From positions 70,006,501 to 70,070,500 of the forward strand of contig CM060910.1 in NCBI GenBank assembly GCA_030737875.1: 64,000 nucleotides of DNA, written 5' to 3'. This document shows, piece by piece, positions 36,801 to 49,600 of the stretch. The DNA comes from Allium sativum. Lineage: Eukaryota > Streptophyta > Magnoliopsida > Asparagales > Amaryllidaceae. The stretch's first letter is position 1. Each line of letters starts with the position of its first letter. The translations under genes and the position numbers were made by a program. The notes under the pieces were generated by a model. The model worked only from the letters and a program-made list of their open reading frames with translations. It searched no databases and had not been told where the DNA came from.

Positions 36801-37420
36801 GTATTATTTCTGTTCGGATTACAAATCTGTACATTTTCGGTGTGTCTTGCAGGTGAACAGCCACAAAGCAGAAAGGTTGATATTGAAAGTACATACAAAC
36901 AGTAAACTAATCATTTTAACTCTTCGTCTTTCAATAATGATATCGTATATTTGCAATTTATTTTAATTTTGTCAATAATGACTAGCATATTATTAAGGAT
37001 TTATGTTGTTAAACTTATAAGGCGCATATTTTAGAAATACCATCATTTACTTTTGATTCATGAAGAAATACTTGCATAGGCAAGTGAAGCGTATGGCTTC
37101 TTTCACATTAAAGTTCCAAAATATTAATTTATGTGTTGTATGTCTTGCATTGCTACGTGTCTGCCTGTATTCAAAATTGATATGTTTTTATTTCTTCTAG
37201 CATACATATTATATCTGTCCAAGGCTAAAATTCTTGCCATTCTCTAGAGCATTCTTTCTATGATGCATATTAAATATGTCAACTTGTGAAAGACATGTGA
37301 AATTATATATTAACATGTATACCTTTATTAACAGCTGGTTTAAATTATTTCATTTGATAGGGATCTCAAAAGCAAAATACATATGCTGAACATAACTGAA
37401 TCATGCATACTGCCTTAAGA
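33900..37420. other. CACTA-2 interior, no gene recognised
   Basis: About 3.5 kb of AT-rich, intron-like sequence with no transposase motif. A 27-base poly-T run is at 35,766-35,792. If exons exist they are short and not recognisable by eye. Confidence 0.4.
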
Positions 37421-37429
37421 TTTAAATTA

Positions 37430-38210
37430 TGGCTTAATTACAAGGCTATTATTATGGCTTAGTTACACTATTATTATGGCTCAGTTACAAGGCTTAGTAA
37501 ACTGAGCCAAGGTATGGTGCATGCTGATAAATTTTATTCTGTATTCTTACTTATTTTTCTTAATTTAGAAACTGATGCACTGTTATTATGAGGGATAGTA
37601 AGGCAAGCTCTTAACATCTTCATCTATGACATACGCATATTAGTTTATTACAATTGGAAGCAAGTTTATATGAAGCTAGTTCGAAATTTACTTCTTGAAG
37701 CACAAAGTTGACAGTTTCTAGTTCCCACCTCCCATTTCTTGTAGTTGATTTGTTGCCTTGATGCTTATTATTTCAACATGTCTACTTTGCAAAAGTTATG
37801 TAGTGTAGAAGTTTTAAATTATGTGATGTCGTTTGTATAAAATTTAAAAAATACAGTTTTTTGTGAAGTGTTAGAAAACCTAATACTGGAAACAAGCTCC
37901 TAGGCGGAAGCCTGGACCATTGTTCGAAAGGCAAAAACACAAGCAAGCTGTTTTTGGGTTTACTGAGACATAGGCTCAGTAAAGCTGAGCCGAGTGGCTC
38001 ATTTACACCGAGCCTACAAGGCTCTATAAACTGAGCCAGGCTCAGTAAACAGAGCCACTCGGCTCAGGTTTACTGAGCCATATGCTCAGTTTACACTGAC
38101 CCTCAGCCGAGTGGCTCAGTTTTACTGAGCCTTGTAGGCTCAGTAAAACTGAGTCACTCGGCTTAGGCTTTGGTTTACTGAGCCATAAACCCAGTTTACA
38201 CTGTTCTTTG
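37430..38210. repeat. Clustered GGCTCAGT/ACTGAGCC palindromes in CACTA-2
   Basis: A sparse set at 37,430-37,515 and a dense set at 37,955-38,205. The dense set has at least four GGCTCAGT and four ACTGAGCC sites, often joined as GGCTCAGTAAA(C)TGAGCC, linked by GAGCCGAGTGGCTCA or GAGCCACTCGGCTCA. The pieces alternate in orientation and can fold on each other. It lies just upstream of the accessory-protein-like exon, about 1.3 kb from the 3' end of the element. Confidence 0.85.
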
Positions 38211-38300
38211 TTTGTTTTTTTAATCAGACTGGTTCGGTAAACTTTCTTTGTTTTTTAGTCAGGCATGGACTCATATCATTATATTTTTTGAACATCGTAG

Positions 38301-38871
38301 GCTTTGGTTCAAGAAGCGGAAGCAAGACAAAGATTAGAAGGTGGCGATGATACTTTGAGTCTAGATAATTTTGAGAAAGCAAGAAAAAATAGCACAAGCT
38401 TCAAAAGCAATTACCGAGGCAAAAGAGAATGCAACTAAACAACAGTTACCTAAATTGGAGAACGACCAGAATCAAATGCATGAAGACATCAAATCAATGA
38501 GTTCAGCGTTAGCGTACTTGCAACAATCTATGAAGCTTCTTATCAAACAACATGGAGGAAATACGACATCACGAGAAGAAGTTGCTTTCGATGGAGGGCA
38601 AGGTAATAACAATCTAAATAGTCCTTCTAATGATGCCATTGGATCATCCACGAGAGATAAACAATCGGTAGTGTTATTATCGTCAACATTAAAGGTGGTA
38701 GCAAATGGATATGTAGGAGTGCAAAAAGTTTGTCATCATAGAGCTGTACTAAAAGGAGAGAAAGCCATTTGGATGGAGGAAGTTCTGGATTCGGATACAT
38801 CAATTTTTGACGCACCCCAAAATGGTATGCATACACTATCTGATCTTATCGATGGTGGGTTTGTAATTTAG
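38301..38871 (+). pseudogene. Possible En/Spm accessory-type protein, C-terminal exon
   Basis: Begins after a TAG acceptor as ALVQEAEARQRLEGGDD...NFEKARK and changes frame at an A-run near 38,380 into KQEKIAQASKAITEAKENAT ... QMHEDIKSMSSALAYLQQ (coiled-coil-like), then VVLLSSTLKVVANGYV ... IWMEEVLDSDT, ending with DLIDGGFVI at 38,871. A coiled coil followed by a compact beta-rich end is the layout of plant transposase proteins of the Ptta/En/Spm type (TNP1-like). The match is by overall pattern, not by a diagnostic motif. The position near the 3' end of a CACTA element supports it. Confidence 0.45.
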
Positions 38872-39169
38872 ACCACTTATCGTTTGCGTTTTGTGCAATG
38901 GTTGTATGTTAAATTATGATATTTAGATGTTATTTGATATTTGTTTTGGATGATGAATGATTGCATGTTAAATTGTGATAGTTTGATGTGTGTCAAAATG
39001 GAATTTGTTTTAGGATGCAAATTGTGATATATTGTTGTATTTGCTTTGAGATATTGTTATTATATTTTCCATATGCTTATTGATATATGTTCTACGAAAG
39101 TAGTTGAAGCATATTATGATTGTTAGTTGTTTAAAGGAATTACGTACTGTAGGGCTGGTATAATATTCG

Positions 39170-39510
39170 CATTTGTAACAGTTATAATTGTTATTAAATT
39201 TATTGTATGATATAGTTAGCTTTATATACTAACAGTAATAACTGTTACAAGTTTCATATTTGTAACAGTAATTACTGTTGTAAAAATAAATTTTATAACG
39301 GTTATAAGTGTTATAAATTTTTCAGTATCAACGTTTATAAGTGTTACGAAATAATAAGTTAATAACGGAAATAACCGTTACAATATACATTCTTTGTCAC
39401 AGTTAAAACCGTTATAATATTCGTGACAACAGTTTGTCACGTATGTTGTAGTAACGGTTATAACTGTTACAAAGTTGATTAGTAACGGTAATAACTGTTA
39501 TTAAAACCAT
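39170..39510. repeat. CACTA-2 3' subterminal repeats
   Basis: About ten copies of AACAGTTATAATTGTTA or TAACGGTTATAACTGTTAC-like units in both orientations up to the terminus. They mirror the 5' array. Confidence 0.85.
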
Positions 39511-41035
39511 TTTCTGGTGTTGTGTTCGTAAATTGGCGACTCAAACTTCAATTGAGTATACAGGACTCAATTGATGTCGGAATTCTTTGAAACAAGAATC
39601 GTCAGGACCGGTTGAATAATAATTTTCTAATGGAAGAGAAAAATCTGGATTTTGTCGAATAGATTTTTAGTTATGTCAAAATCAAAATTTTAAAAGTGCA
39701 GCGCCGGAAACCATTAAAACCATAATGGATTTTATATAATAAATATAGGGATTTTTAAGCAAATAAAAATCCGAATTTCCATTTAAAAACCTGATCTTGA
39801 GTTAGAACATAAAGGTGAACTCAAGTGAAGTAAGAAAAGTGATTTTTGAAACAATAGCCATATTTTTGATTATTGAATAGAATTAACTAAATCAAGAAAG
39901 AATTAGTTAATCGAGTGGTGAATTGAAGTCGAACTTTGAAAATTGAAAATTTTGAATTGTAAACATATATTTGAAATCGAATATAGAACTTAAATTAAAA
40001 TTTGAATTCAATTAGTTGATAAGTAAGTTGAATTATATTTGAAACGTGTTATATGCATATATACAAGCGAAATGGGCAAAGAGTTACTTTAACGAATTGA
40101 GTCAAAACGAGTGTATGAAGTTGAAATGAATTGTACAGGTATAGATATACCGGAGACAGTTATGGGATAAAGTGATGAAGGTATATAATTAGTGTGCTCG
40201 ACAATAAGGTACATGTTTAATTCATATATGAGATTTTATGCGCCGTATCGGCAAGCCGCTTGGCATTTTCTTTTTCTTTTTGAGATGAGAAGTTACCGGG
40301 AAGCTGTTTGAAATTTCCCGATGCTCCCGATACAGGTGAGGTTATGGTGAATTTTTCCGAAAATTTAAGGAGTTAGAATATTTTTAAGAAAATTTGATAA
40401 CTAAAAATCCATATATCGATATATATATAGAGAATTAGATAATGAAACAAATTTAAATAGGATATTTGAAACAAGAAGGAAAACTATAACTTAGATTTGT
40501 TAAAAATAACAAGGGAAATGTATACGTGTTTTAAAAATAGATAATTGGTTTGTATAGTATTGATTATTCGAGTAAGTAGTCTTGTCTGTTTTGACGTTAT
40601 GAATGTTATTCAGTCAAGGTCTGAGAGGTAATTATACCCCAACTTGATTGGTTTCATTAACAACCGATAAACAACAAAACTCAGTCTCGAAGATCAACGT
40701 TTAAAGAGATTTAGTTGAATGTATATATTTGGGTTGTCGTAACGATGTTTTACACAACATCCGTTTTAACCCAAATAAATGTAAACTTGGAAATAAAATA
40801 ACAAATGTTTTCTAAGTATAGAACTAAATGAGTTCGTGGAAGAGGTAAGTGATTGGAATGTTTTCCAATTAAAATCGAAAATATTTTCTAACTATAGAAA
40901 ATAAAAGGAGGCGATACTTGTAAATATTTGGGTAACAAATATTGATAGGGAAATGGAGAAGATATTCAATTAATGAAAAATTAATTAAAGAGCCCAGTGA
41001 TTTGTTAGATATGTTTGGATGAACACTTGTTTTTA

Positions 41036-41063
41036 TTCGATAGTTAAATCACAGACTATCGAA
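41036..41063. repeat. Conserved TTCGATAGT hairpin, LTR-A copy 3
   Basis: Same sequence and place as in copy 2. Confidence 0.7.
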
Positions 41064-43509
41064 GTTTTTGACCATCGTTGTCAATATGGAGAGACCGGTT
41101 GGATTATTATCCGAAGAACCACTCCGTATCGGCATAAGCGTTGCGAACCAAGTATGCTGAATATATTGAAGACGGAGTAAAGTGCAAGGGCTTTTCTATT
41201 TATAGAAATTGTGCCTTCAGTTTCGTTCAATCCCAGAACGAACGTAAATGGACGAATGTCTGACAGAGTATTTCCAATGATCAAATGGGTTGGTCTGTAT
41301 AAATAAGATATGGTTGCAACGGATTTAGTCCCTTAGCATAATATCCAGAATATTTGTGCAAATCAATTAGTGATTAACGGATCTGACAATGTGGCATTCA
41401 AAGTGATTGGGCTATCAATGAATGGTAAGTATTCGTAGCCTCAGGCCTCAACAACCGGGAAAGGACAAAAATCGGACAGGCAGCATGGCTATGTGGGTCG
41501 CACCCATTAGGATGTATAATCACCTATCTAGAGGTTCATTTAATTTCTTATTCTATTCGATGCTGTCCCAGTCGGGAGGCGGTTGCTAATCCCAACCGTT
41601 GGTGATATACATTCGATACACTCAAGCGAAATGAGTGGTCGGTCATGTGTGGGCCGGGTTACAAGATGTTCTTGTTGAACCCAGTGTATTCCTCTCTAGA
41701 GATACACTAGCGGAAGGTGGTTCCATACCTTGTCATGTTGGAAATCCAATCTCCAATAAGCGCCATGCGGTTTTTGATTTTTTACTATATATGTGGAGCG
41801 TGAGATGCAAGCGGTCTGCTATTTGGTTATTTACTTGTTGTAAACATTATTATAATATCACTGGATTTTCGTATCAAAGTGTTTTGGGTTATAGTAAGGT
41901 AAAAACCGTCCGTGTTTATGTGTGGGCTGGTCTTACTATTATCTTTTCTTTTGAAAGGATTTTTAAAGTTAAACAAGTGGTTGGAGTTTACTCACACCAG
42001 TCCCATGACTGACCCAGAGTTTATTTTGTTTTGTTTTTCCCTAAACTCTTGGGTGCCCAAATTTGTACGGGCAGTCAAGTAGTCGGGATTTCACAGATTC
42101 ATTTGAAGGAGCTGGAAGCAGGAGGCTTCACCGGTTAGCTATAGGCTATCATATATTTCGCTGTGGACTTTGTTTGTATCTGGAAACAGGTGTTTATAAC
42201 TGTTCCAGGAATGACTGTTGTGCTCTGATGATGGTATGTATATAAAGTTACTGATTTGTATTTCAAAAGTTATGTTATATAATATATTTTATTGGTTCCG
42301 CTGTGAGTTTGTGATCTTCGTTTTTCTTCTATTCTAATATTTCTTTCTTTCTATTTCTCATCCTCTAACTTCTTTCTAAAAATGATTCGTATTTCTGTGC
42401 AATTTGGGTTGGACGTGTGGTGTTTTTAGTCAACTCAGATAGCTCGGATTTGCGGGCCTTTACAATGTATTTGTTTGTCAACAGAGATACATAGTGATAT
42501 GTGGTTTTTTATCCGAAAAAACTTCTAATTATAAAAGCAAATTTGATATAAATGAAGTTCCTAATAGCATTAATTTTTTTTCCCCATTTCTGCATCGAAT
42601 TGACTTTTTTGTAAATTTTGAACAGAAAATCATAATTTATTTCTTCTCATTTTGCAGAAGATGTTGTATATTGAACCTTATTTGTATTTGTTAACAATTT
42701 CCTATAATGAAGATGATTTTAAACCAATATAATTAGGACATGAGATCCATTAAAATTATAGGAGAAGATATACTTACTATATAATTAGCATTGATTGCCT
42801 TAGTATTTTAGTTAATAAGAAAGTCTTTTAACCGTTTTAGTTATTTCTTCTTTTATGTATAATTGTTATATTTATCATATAAAACTATTTCCTTTTTCCC
42901 TAGATTTTTACCAGTTTGTTAAAGTCTCTTTTCTTAATTCATGCCAAAATTCAGCATTATATTTCATGTTAATAAATTGCTTTCATGTAATTCTGAGCTG
43001 CATTAAGGATTGGACTTTCAATACTTTTCCATATCCTTACAATCACGGTTATAGTACTCTTATAATACTTATACTCTAAGTTGCTATTTCAAATTTTGTG
43101 TTTTGCATCTCCTATTTTCATCAACAGTTGCTACCTTGAAAGCAGGTCAGTTATTCTATAATTCGATGGTGGGACACTTATTATGATTCTTCTTTCATCT
43201 TCCTCTAATCTTCTAAATCTGTTTCTTACATTCCCTATTTAGCAGCTACAAAACCCTTTTTCTTTATCCACTTAGGTTTATATGTTCACCATCAAGCTTT
43301 ACAAACAAACATAAATAAATCATATAATTTTATTGCTGGACACTTTTGAATAAATTAGTAGGAAAAATCAGAATTAACCATGTTGGTTTCCCATAAAGTA
43401 TTAGAAACATTACTACAACATGGGTTAGTTGTCAGTTTGTAGTAATTAGCATTCAAATACTATTGATTTTCAATTTAACAAAAAACTATCTCTTTGAGGC
43501 ATAAAAGCC

Positions 43510-43510
<1 letters not shown>

Positions 43511-43574
<64 letters not shown>
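43511..43574. repeat. (TA)n(TG)n microsatellite
   Basis: TATATATATATG followed by about 25 TG units. Confidence 0.95.
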
Positions 43575-43577
<3 letters not shown>

Positions 43578-43721
43578 CTTAATTTCATGTTATTACATTT
43601 GGATGATTGGTGGCTATTATATATTTTGGGCCATTTTTGAGTTTTCGTTTCAATTAATGATAAAAAATATTAATAATTTTGATGGACACTTATAATTTTA
43701 CAAATATTACATTTATGAACC

Positions 43722-43835
43722 CATAGAGTTGCTCCAGCTGGTATAAACTGGAGTTTGGTGATAGGAGGTCATGAGTTTAAGCCTCTATAATCACTAAGGT
43801 GTTATCTTATTGATTGCCTGGTAAGTGTTTTTTTT
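43722..43835 (+). mobile_element. tRNA-related SINE-like sequence
   Basis: GTTGCTCCAGCTGG (43,729-43,742) resembles a pol III box A. AGGTCATGAGTTTAAGCC (about 43,766-43,783) resembles box B of plant SINEs, at a normal distance of about 35 bases. A T-run follows at about 43,829. Length is typical. Flanking duplications were not found. Confidence 0.45.
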
Positions 43836-44423
43836 CGTTTGTTACATGGTTTCTTCGATTTTTTCGAGTGAAGCTTGCTTCTCTACATTTAAAAAAATTA
43901 CATGTATGTTTTGTGTTTTCTTACTAAATTACTTTATTTGTTGTGTTATAGTTAACGCAAAATATTGGTTAAGAAATGGTTTCTCTTTTGTTGGTGTTTT
44001 ATGTAAGCGTGTTTATTTTGAATCAGGATTTGAAGTTTGCGTTTCATTTCCCAAATGAATTAGAAAAAGGGCAACAATACATATTACTGGACATAAGAAT
44101 CGTTAGTTAGACTAATATATATTTCATATGTTTTTCTCCATATTAGTATTGAATGATGTTTTAAAATTATATAGCTAGACTATGAAACAAGAGCATGGAC
44201 AATTTTTTTTTAATAAAATGAGTCATGGTTGCTATGATGGTTGTGCACCATGTAGTCAATAATCATTATGTTATGCTTATAGTGTGCATATAAAGCTATC
44301 TTATTCTCGGTAATGTGCAACTTGCTTTGTATTTTAAGCTCAAAAAGCTCGAAATGCCTATTTTAAATAACCTATTCCATATACCTATTTTAAATAACCT
44401 TTTTCTGCATCTAATTTTCCTAT

Positions 44424-44425
<2 letters not shown>

Positions 44426-44461
<36 letters not shown>
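44426..44461. repeat. Poly-A run
   Basis: 36 A residues. It could be a tail of a non-LTR insertion, but no body or target duplication was found. Confidence 0.9.
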
Positions 44462-44466
<5 letters not shown>

Positions 44467-44530
44467 CACCAAATCATTTTTGTACAAGGATGTATCCAAA
44501 TTTTGCTATCTTAAAAGTTGCTAGATATTG

Positions 44531-44680
44531 GCAGAGTTGAATGAGGTGATAATCTTTTGTAGCTATGCTGGTGTTGTACATGTTGATGCATGCTTGAAGG
44601 GGCTTAATGGTGTTTCAGATACTATTGAATGTTCCTTTATGCAACTAACCGTCACTGAACTATCTTTTGCTTCTAAGGTG
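44531..44680 (+). other. Exon-like block of unknown family
   Basis: Preceded by AG and followed by a GT donor-like GGTGATT. It translates without stops as [18 protein letters not shown]...[11 protein letters not shown]. Codon composition is less AT-biased than its surroundings. It may be a captured gene piece in the Helitron. I do not recognise it. Confidence 0.25.
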
Positions 44681-46342
44681 ATTATTAAAATTCGTTTTCT
44701 AACTAACTTTTTGTTTATTAATCTGAACTATTGATCAATGCTTTTGGTATTTGAAAGGCGAGAGGTCATTCTGACAACGTTCAGTCACATGAGTATAGAA
44801 TTATTTCAAGTTAACGATCATGGAGTATAGATAAATTATTGCAATAACTCTCATTTTTTTATCCATTCTCTCGAACTATAGAAAAAGCGTACAAATTCAA
44901 CCATCAATGTCATTTATTTTTAAGAAAATAAAATAAAATGAGAGTTATTGCATGACACCGATTTAATTGTAGGCACCGTGGCGTCAGTACTAACTAGAAT
45001 GGATAAACTTAAATGCCCATATAAAGCATAGAACATGCTCCAAAAAGGTATGCTACACACAGTAACGATATTTAATGTAACCTGACCATATATCGGCTTA
45101 CATTACTAATTGATTTATTGGTATTATCTGCCAGGTTTGGATATATTTATGCACAAAGGTGAAATTGGAGCAAAGAATATTGAAATAAGAGAAAACGTGC
45201 CACAAAGCAACTCGCAGTTACGCTAAACTGGTAATGAACCCTACAGTTTAAACATGATTATGAATTTACATTTCTAAAAATGTGTATCCTTGCATTTGAA
45301 CATGAAACCATATGCATAAATTCCATTGAAGTTGTGTATGTTATCAACGATGACTTATTGTGGTAAGCTGCATGAGCTCAACAACGGACCATTCTCCACC
45401 TATCTAAATCTATAGCTACCGGGTTTCAATAATAGGTACGTTCAACTCTTTATTTTAACTAAATATAGGAATATTATTCAATCAGAAAACTAATGTGAAG
45501 CTACCATTTATCATTTGCACCATTCCATTGATTGCAATCTCTTACCATCTATATTAAGCAGAGCATATGAAACATGAAAAAAATAGCATTGCCTCATTTC
45601 CCATCAGTTGTATAAAGCAATTTATACAATAGAGAGATGTCACTCGAACATCAAGTTTTTGAAATGCTTGAATTGGCACATGTAATACCACATGGAAAAA
45701 TACGGTTGAGCATGAGAATGCTAAAATGGATAAAATGTAACCTTCAAAATGAATAAAAGATCAACATTACTACAATAGTATAACAGGTATAGCGTTGTGT
45801 CACCTATCCATATTGTTCTACACCGCAAAAGTTATAATACAAGAACAGAAACACCTACATGTATTATATCTTTTTGCATCATTATGCATCTGAGCATTCA
45901 CAAATTCTTGCTAGACGGCAAATGATAATTATCAACCAAGATTAAGAAAGGAATCTCCCTTCTTAGTAATGAAAATAATCAACTTCCAACAACATGTATA
46001 AATTTAGATTGTAGCTGAGTCCCCTTTTAACTGGTAGATATCCAATAAAAGAGTTAATTGTCTTTCAGCCTAAATATTAAATCTCATTTATCTCAATATA
46101 TTTAACCTTTATATTACTTCTACTGCTTTCTAGGATCTCCCATCAAAAAATCATGGATTGAAAGCTTTTAAATAATGATATTCATCTGATAAATCCAAGA
46201 CCATTGATTATGATGCTTTTAGAAATAACAGGTGCAAGCATAATCGTTAAATTTCTATTTACATAATTTTCATCCTAAACTGTAGAGTTTATCTTTTTTC
46301 TTTATGCGAATTATATTTTACTATTAAAACTTCACTTATGGA

Positions 46343-46627
46343 AAACGGCGGATGCAAGGCAAGGCCAGTAAGGGCCAATGCCCTACCTAAGATTTTTTTT
46401 TTTTTTTGGCAAAATTAACAAACTAACTGATTTTTGCCCTACCTGAAAACTAGGAAATGGCCCATTTGCTACACAGCAAGGCCATTTTGTGGCCAATATG
46501 GCACTCTAATTAGTTGATTTGTGAAACATTTGTACATGTTGGTATATATCTAGAAACTTTTGAACAATTTTTAGGATGTGGGACAAAACTTGACCCTAGC
46601 TCAAATCATAAGCCAGATCCGCCACTG
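46343..46627 (+). mobile_element. hAT-like MITE, 285 bp
   Basis: Flanked by CTTATGGA on both sides (46,335-46,342 and 46,628-46,635), an exact 8-bp duplication. The ends are AAACGGCGGATGCAAGG and, inverted, CAGTGGCGGATCTGG, sharing GGCGGAT near the terminus as in plant hAT MITEs that start CAGTGGCGGA. No coding capacity. Confidence 0.75.
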
Positions 46628-46635
46628 CTTATGGA

Positions 46636-49600
46636 TAAAACTTTTCCTTACTCATTGCAATACTCACAACTTATCTTCTATCATGGGAACCCCGGGTACC
46701 TTTTTCCAATTTTTATGCTTCAGATAGTTATACATGTTATTTGCAAGCCTATGTTTTCATTTTCTAATATCCCATGAAGACATCATGCAATTTGCCTTTA
46801 GATGTATGTGCATATGCCATTGTTTCTTATAACTAGCATAGAGATATTTGACATATATATACATATATATATATATTCCATTTGTTATTTTGTATCTTCA
46901 CGAAACCCGATAGATGTTGAAAACAAATAAAATATTTACTTTCTTCTATACTTAATTACATTCGTTGATTATTATTCTAATTTAAATATGGAATATCCCT
47001 AAATTGATTACCATTTGTATTTTTCGTTACTATTTTATCAAAACTATATTTATTTATATAGGTATTTGTTTTAAATTGATTTATATTGTTTAATTGTGAG
47101 ACATATTCGTATTTAAAGAACAAAAAAACACATACTTTGATTACAATTGAAAATATAGAGGCATAAACTATTTGTTATATTGCTTAGGCACCTGATTTCA
47201 TGAATCATGATACAAGAAAATTTAAAGTAAAAATAAAATCTATTGTTTCCTTCATATTTGATTACATGTGTTGATTATTATTTTTCCTACCAATATGTTG
47301 ATTTTTATATTTTCTACTTCAAATATGGAAGTTTTCTTTACTTGATTACTATTTGTACTTTTGATCGATATATTCTGAGAACAATATTTGTTTATGTTTA
47401 TATCTATGTAAGTTGCTTTATATACTATCATGGAGACATACCTTACTTAAAGTAGAAAAACATATTATGGTTAAAACTATGGACACAAATAATTTGTTAC
47501 ATTTCTTAAATTAAATGAATATGATGAAGAATATTTGGCTTAGTGCTACCTTTTCTTATTCTTTAAATCTTCAACCAATGTCGATACTTTGCACGTACTA
47601 TTTCCATGCTTGGGTTTTCATTTTCTAATATCCTGAAAGACATGCTAAAAATTTATATTACGTATGCATGTATACACTATTGTTTTTTATATCCAGGGTG
47701 GTTCTCTTTGACTTATATATACTATAATCGGTATTCCTTTTACTATCCTATCATCATGTATCCTAATGTAGGCAAAGTTTAAAGTAAAATAAAACACATT
47801 ATTTCATTTATTTTTCATTTTGTGGATTGATTGTTGTTGTTCCTAATTTAAATATATGAATTTTCTTGATTTGGTTACTTTGTATCTTCCATTAATATTT
47901 TCTTAACATTATTGTCATTAATGTATGCCTTTCTTCTGAATTTTTTATATGGTATCATAAAAAATATATCCATATTTAAAGAAGAAAATAATATACTATG
48001 AGTGAAACTACATTGTAGTTAAGATTATCCTTATTTTTATTTCGTGCCTTGGTTATGATTTAGTATACATTAAATAAGTACAATTTATCTTGCCTTATAT
48101 GTTACATAGAAGAAAAATGATCATGGCGGCATGTGCTGAAGTAGAAATGAATGAATGCATTGTGCCAGATTTTATTGTGCTTTTTTTTCCATGAGTATAG
48201 TTATTGTGTATCAATGTGCTGAAGTGAATATGAATGAAATGAGTAAATATGCGGGCCTATCGATTTAATAGTTAATTCTGTTGTTCTGCATCTATTTTCG
48301 TTATGTATTACATATCATTCCACAATTTATGTTTTGCATTAACATTAATGATTTTTGCCTAAATTGGTCAGTGTATTTGTGGAATTAGCAATTGACTTCA
48401 AATATTGAGCTGTACAGTGATTTTTTTACTTTGTTGTTTTCATTTTTAACTTGCATGCCAAGTTTACGATTTCAGAACATTTTTATAACTTACTTTTGGG
48501 TTTTGTTGATGATATACCTCATGGATTATTATTTTGTTTGACTTAATTTGTTTTAGTCTTAACTTCCTTTTCTTCTGTGAATAGCGGCCTCTTTTGCAAT
48601 TTTCATTTCATGAATAATATTAATTCTGCCTAATGTATTAATATATTAAATCATAATCTAAAACAGTATTAGCCTCCTAAGAGTGTAATAATGAATTAAT
48701 GTGAAAATAACTAGGTAATTCATTGTTGTTTGTTAATATGATAATGTTGTGAGTGTTACCAAGAAAATATTTAATATGCTGTTATTTCATTAATTTGTTC
48801 CGTCAATACAGTTCTTAGTTATTTTACCACTATAAAAGCTTGCCATTTGTTTATGCAGATTATGATGTATGACGTGTTGCTGGTGCTGGCTATCATTCAT
48901 CCATACATATTGGCAGCACTTTTCGATAAACATGCAAGTGGAAAGGAGATTGGTTTGGCAATTTACCTCTTTGTTTTTCCTGTCCTTCTTTATTAACCCT
49001 ATTGTGTAAAAAGAATAAAGTTTGGGCAGAAATATCAAATACTGTAACTGTTACATTTTGTATTGCATCTTGGATTCAAATTGAGTGTACACATTTCCAG
49101 TTGACCTTCAACTTGAAGGTGCAGTAGGTACCATGTATCTTATTGATACATTTTTTATTTCGTGTAATATTTGTCAAAATTTAGATGTTGATTTTATTTC
49201 TTAGTTTGATGAAATTTCTTTGTTTTATCCCGATTTTAGTGATTTTCGTTTGCTGTCATTTTATTTTAGTTGAAAGCTTAACCAAAGCTTGATACAAATA
49301 GTTTTATTTATGAAAAAAAATGTTTTATGACTGCATTAAACTTTGACAGAACAATATTGTTTTGCTTAGATTTATTTTCTTTGTAGGGTTCTTCTATCAA
49401 ACATGTACATTTGTATTTGTAATATCAGTAGAAAACATGGTGGAAGGTAAGCTACAGCTACATCTTACAATTGGTACAATTTGTTTGAAGCTTAAGTTTA
49501 TTCCGCATGTCTAAATATGAGTACTAAGAGATTTATATCTCCACTTTTCATCTTTTCAACTTGAGACAATATGCATTTTTCATATAACCTACATGTTACT

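Larger units (their letters stand above)
31654..39524 (+). mobile_element. CACTA-2, 7.87-kb CACTA (En/Spm-type) transposon
   Basis: Starts CACTACACCAAACAGGCC and ends ...CATTTTCTGGTGTTGTG, the imperfect inverse. It is flanked by TTC on both sides (31,651-31,653 and 39,525-39,527); the sister LTR has a single TTC at the same place. Three-base duplication plus CACTA ends define the superfamily. Subterminal arrays of GTAACGGTTATAAC-type motifs lie at both ends. A C-terminal fragment resembling a plant En/Spm accessory protein is at about 38,300-38,871. No TNPD-type transposase frame is visible, so it is probably non-autonomous. Confidence 0.92.
28775..42464 (+). mobile_element. LTR-A copy 3 (3' LTR of the array unit), split by CACTA-2
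   Basis: Segments 28,775-31,653 and 39,528-42,464 together give about 5.8 kb, collinear and nearly identical with copy 2. It ends ...GCGGGCCTTTACA at 42,464 and is followed by Helitron sequence (ATGTATTTG), not by a primer-binding site. TATA box TATAAAAA at 29,232. The only large difference from copy 2 is the CACTA-2 insertion at the GCAGTTC site. Confidence 0.93.
42465..46342. other. Helitron right arm, first part; exon-like pieces but no recognised gene
   Basis: AT-rich. It contains a (TG)n run (43,511-43,574), a SINE-like sequence, a poly-A run (44,426-44,461) and an exon-like block at 44,531-44,680 ([20 protein letters not shown]...) that is followed by GGTGATT. The block looks like captured coding DNA, but I do not recognise the family. 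Confidence 0.4.

Noticed and set aside
43395..43445. ACTACAACATGGG...GTAGTAATT as a possible small TIR element or CACTA end
   Set aside because: Inverse similarity is too short and there is no flanking duplication.
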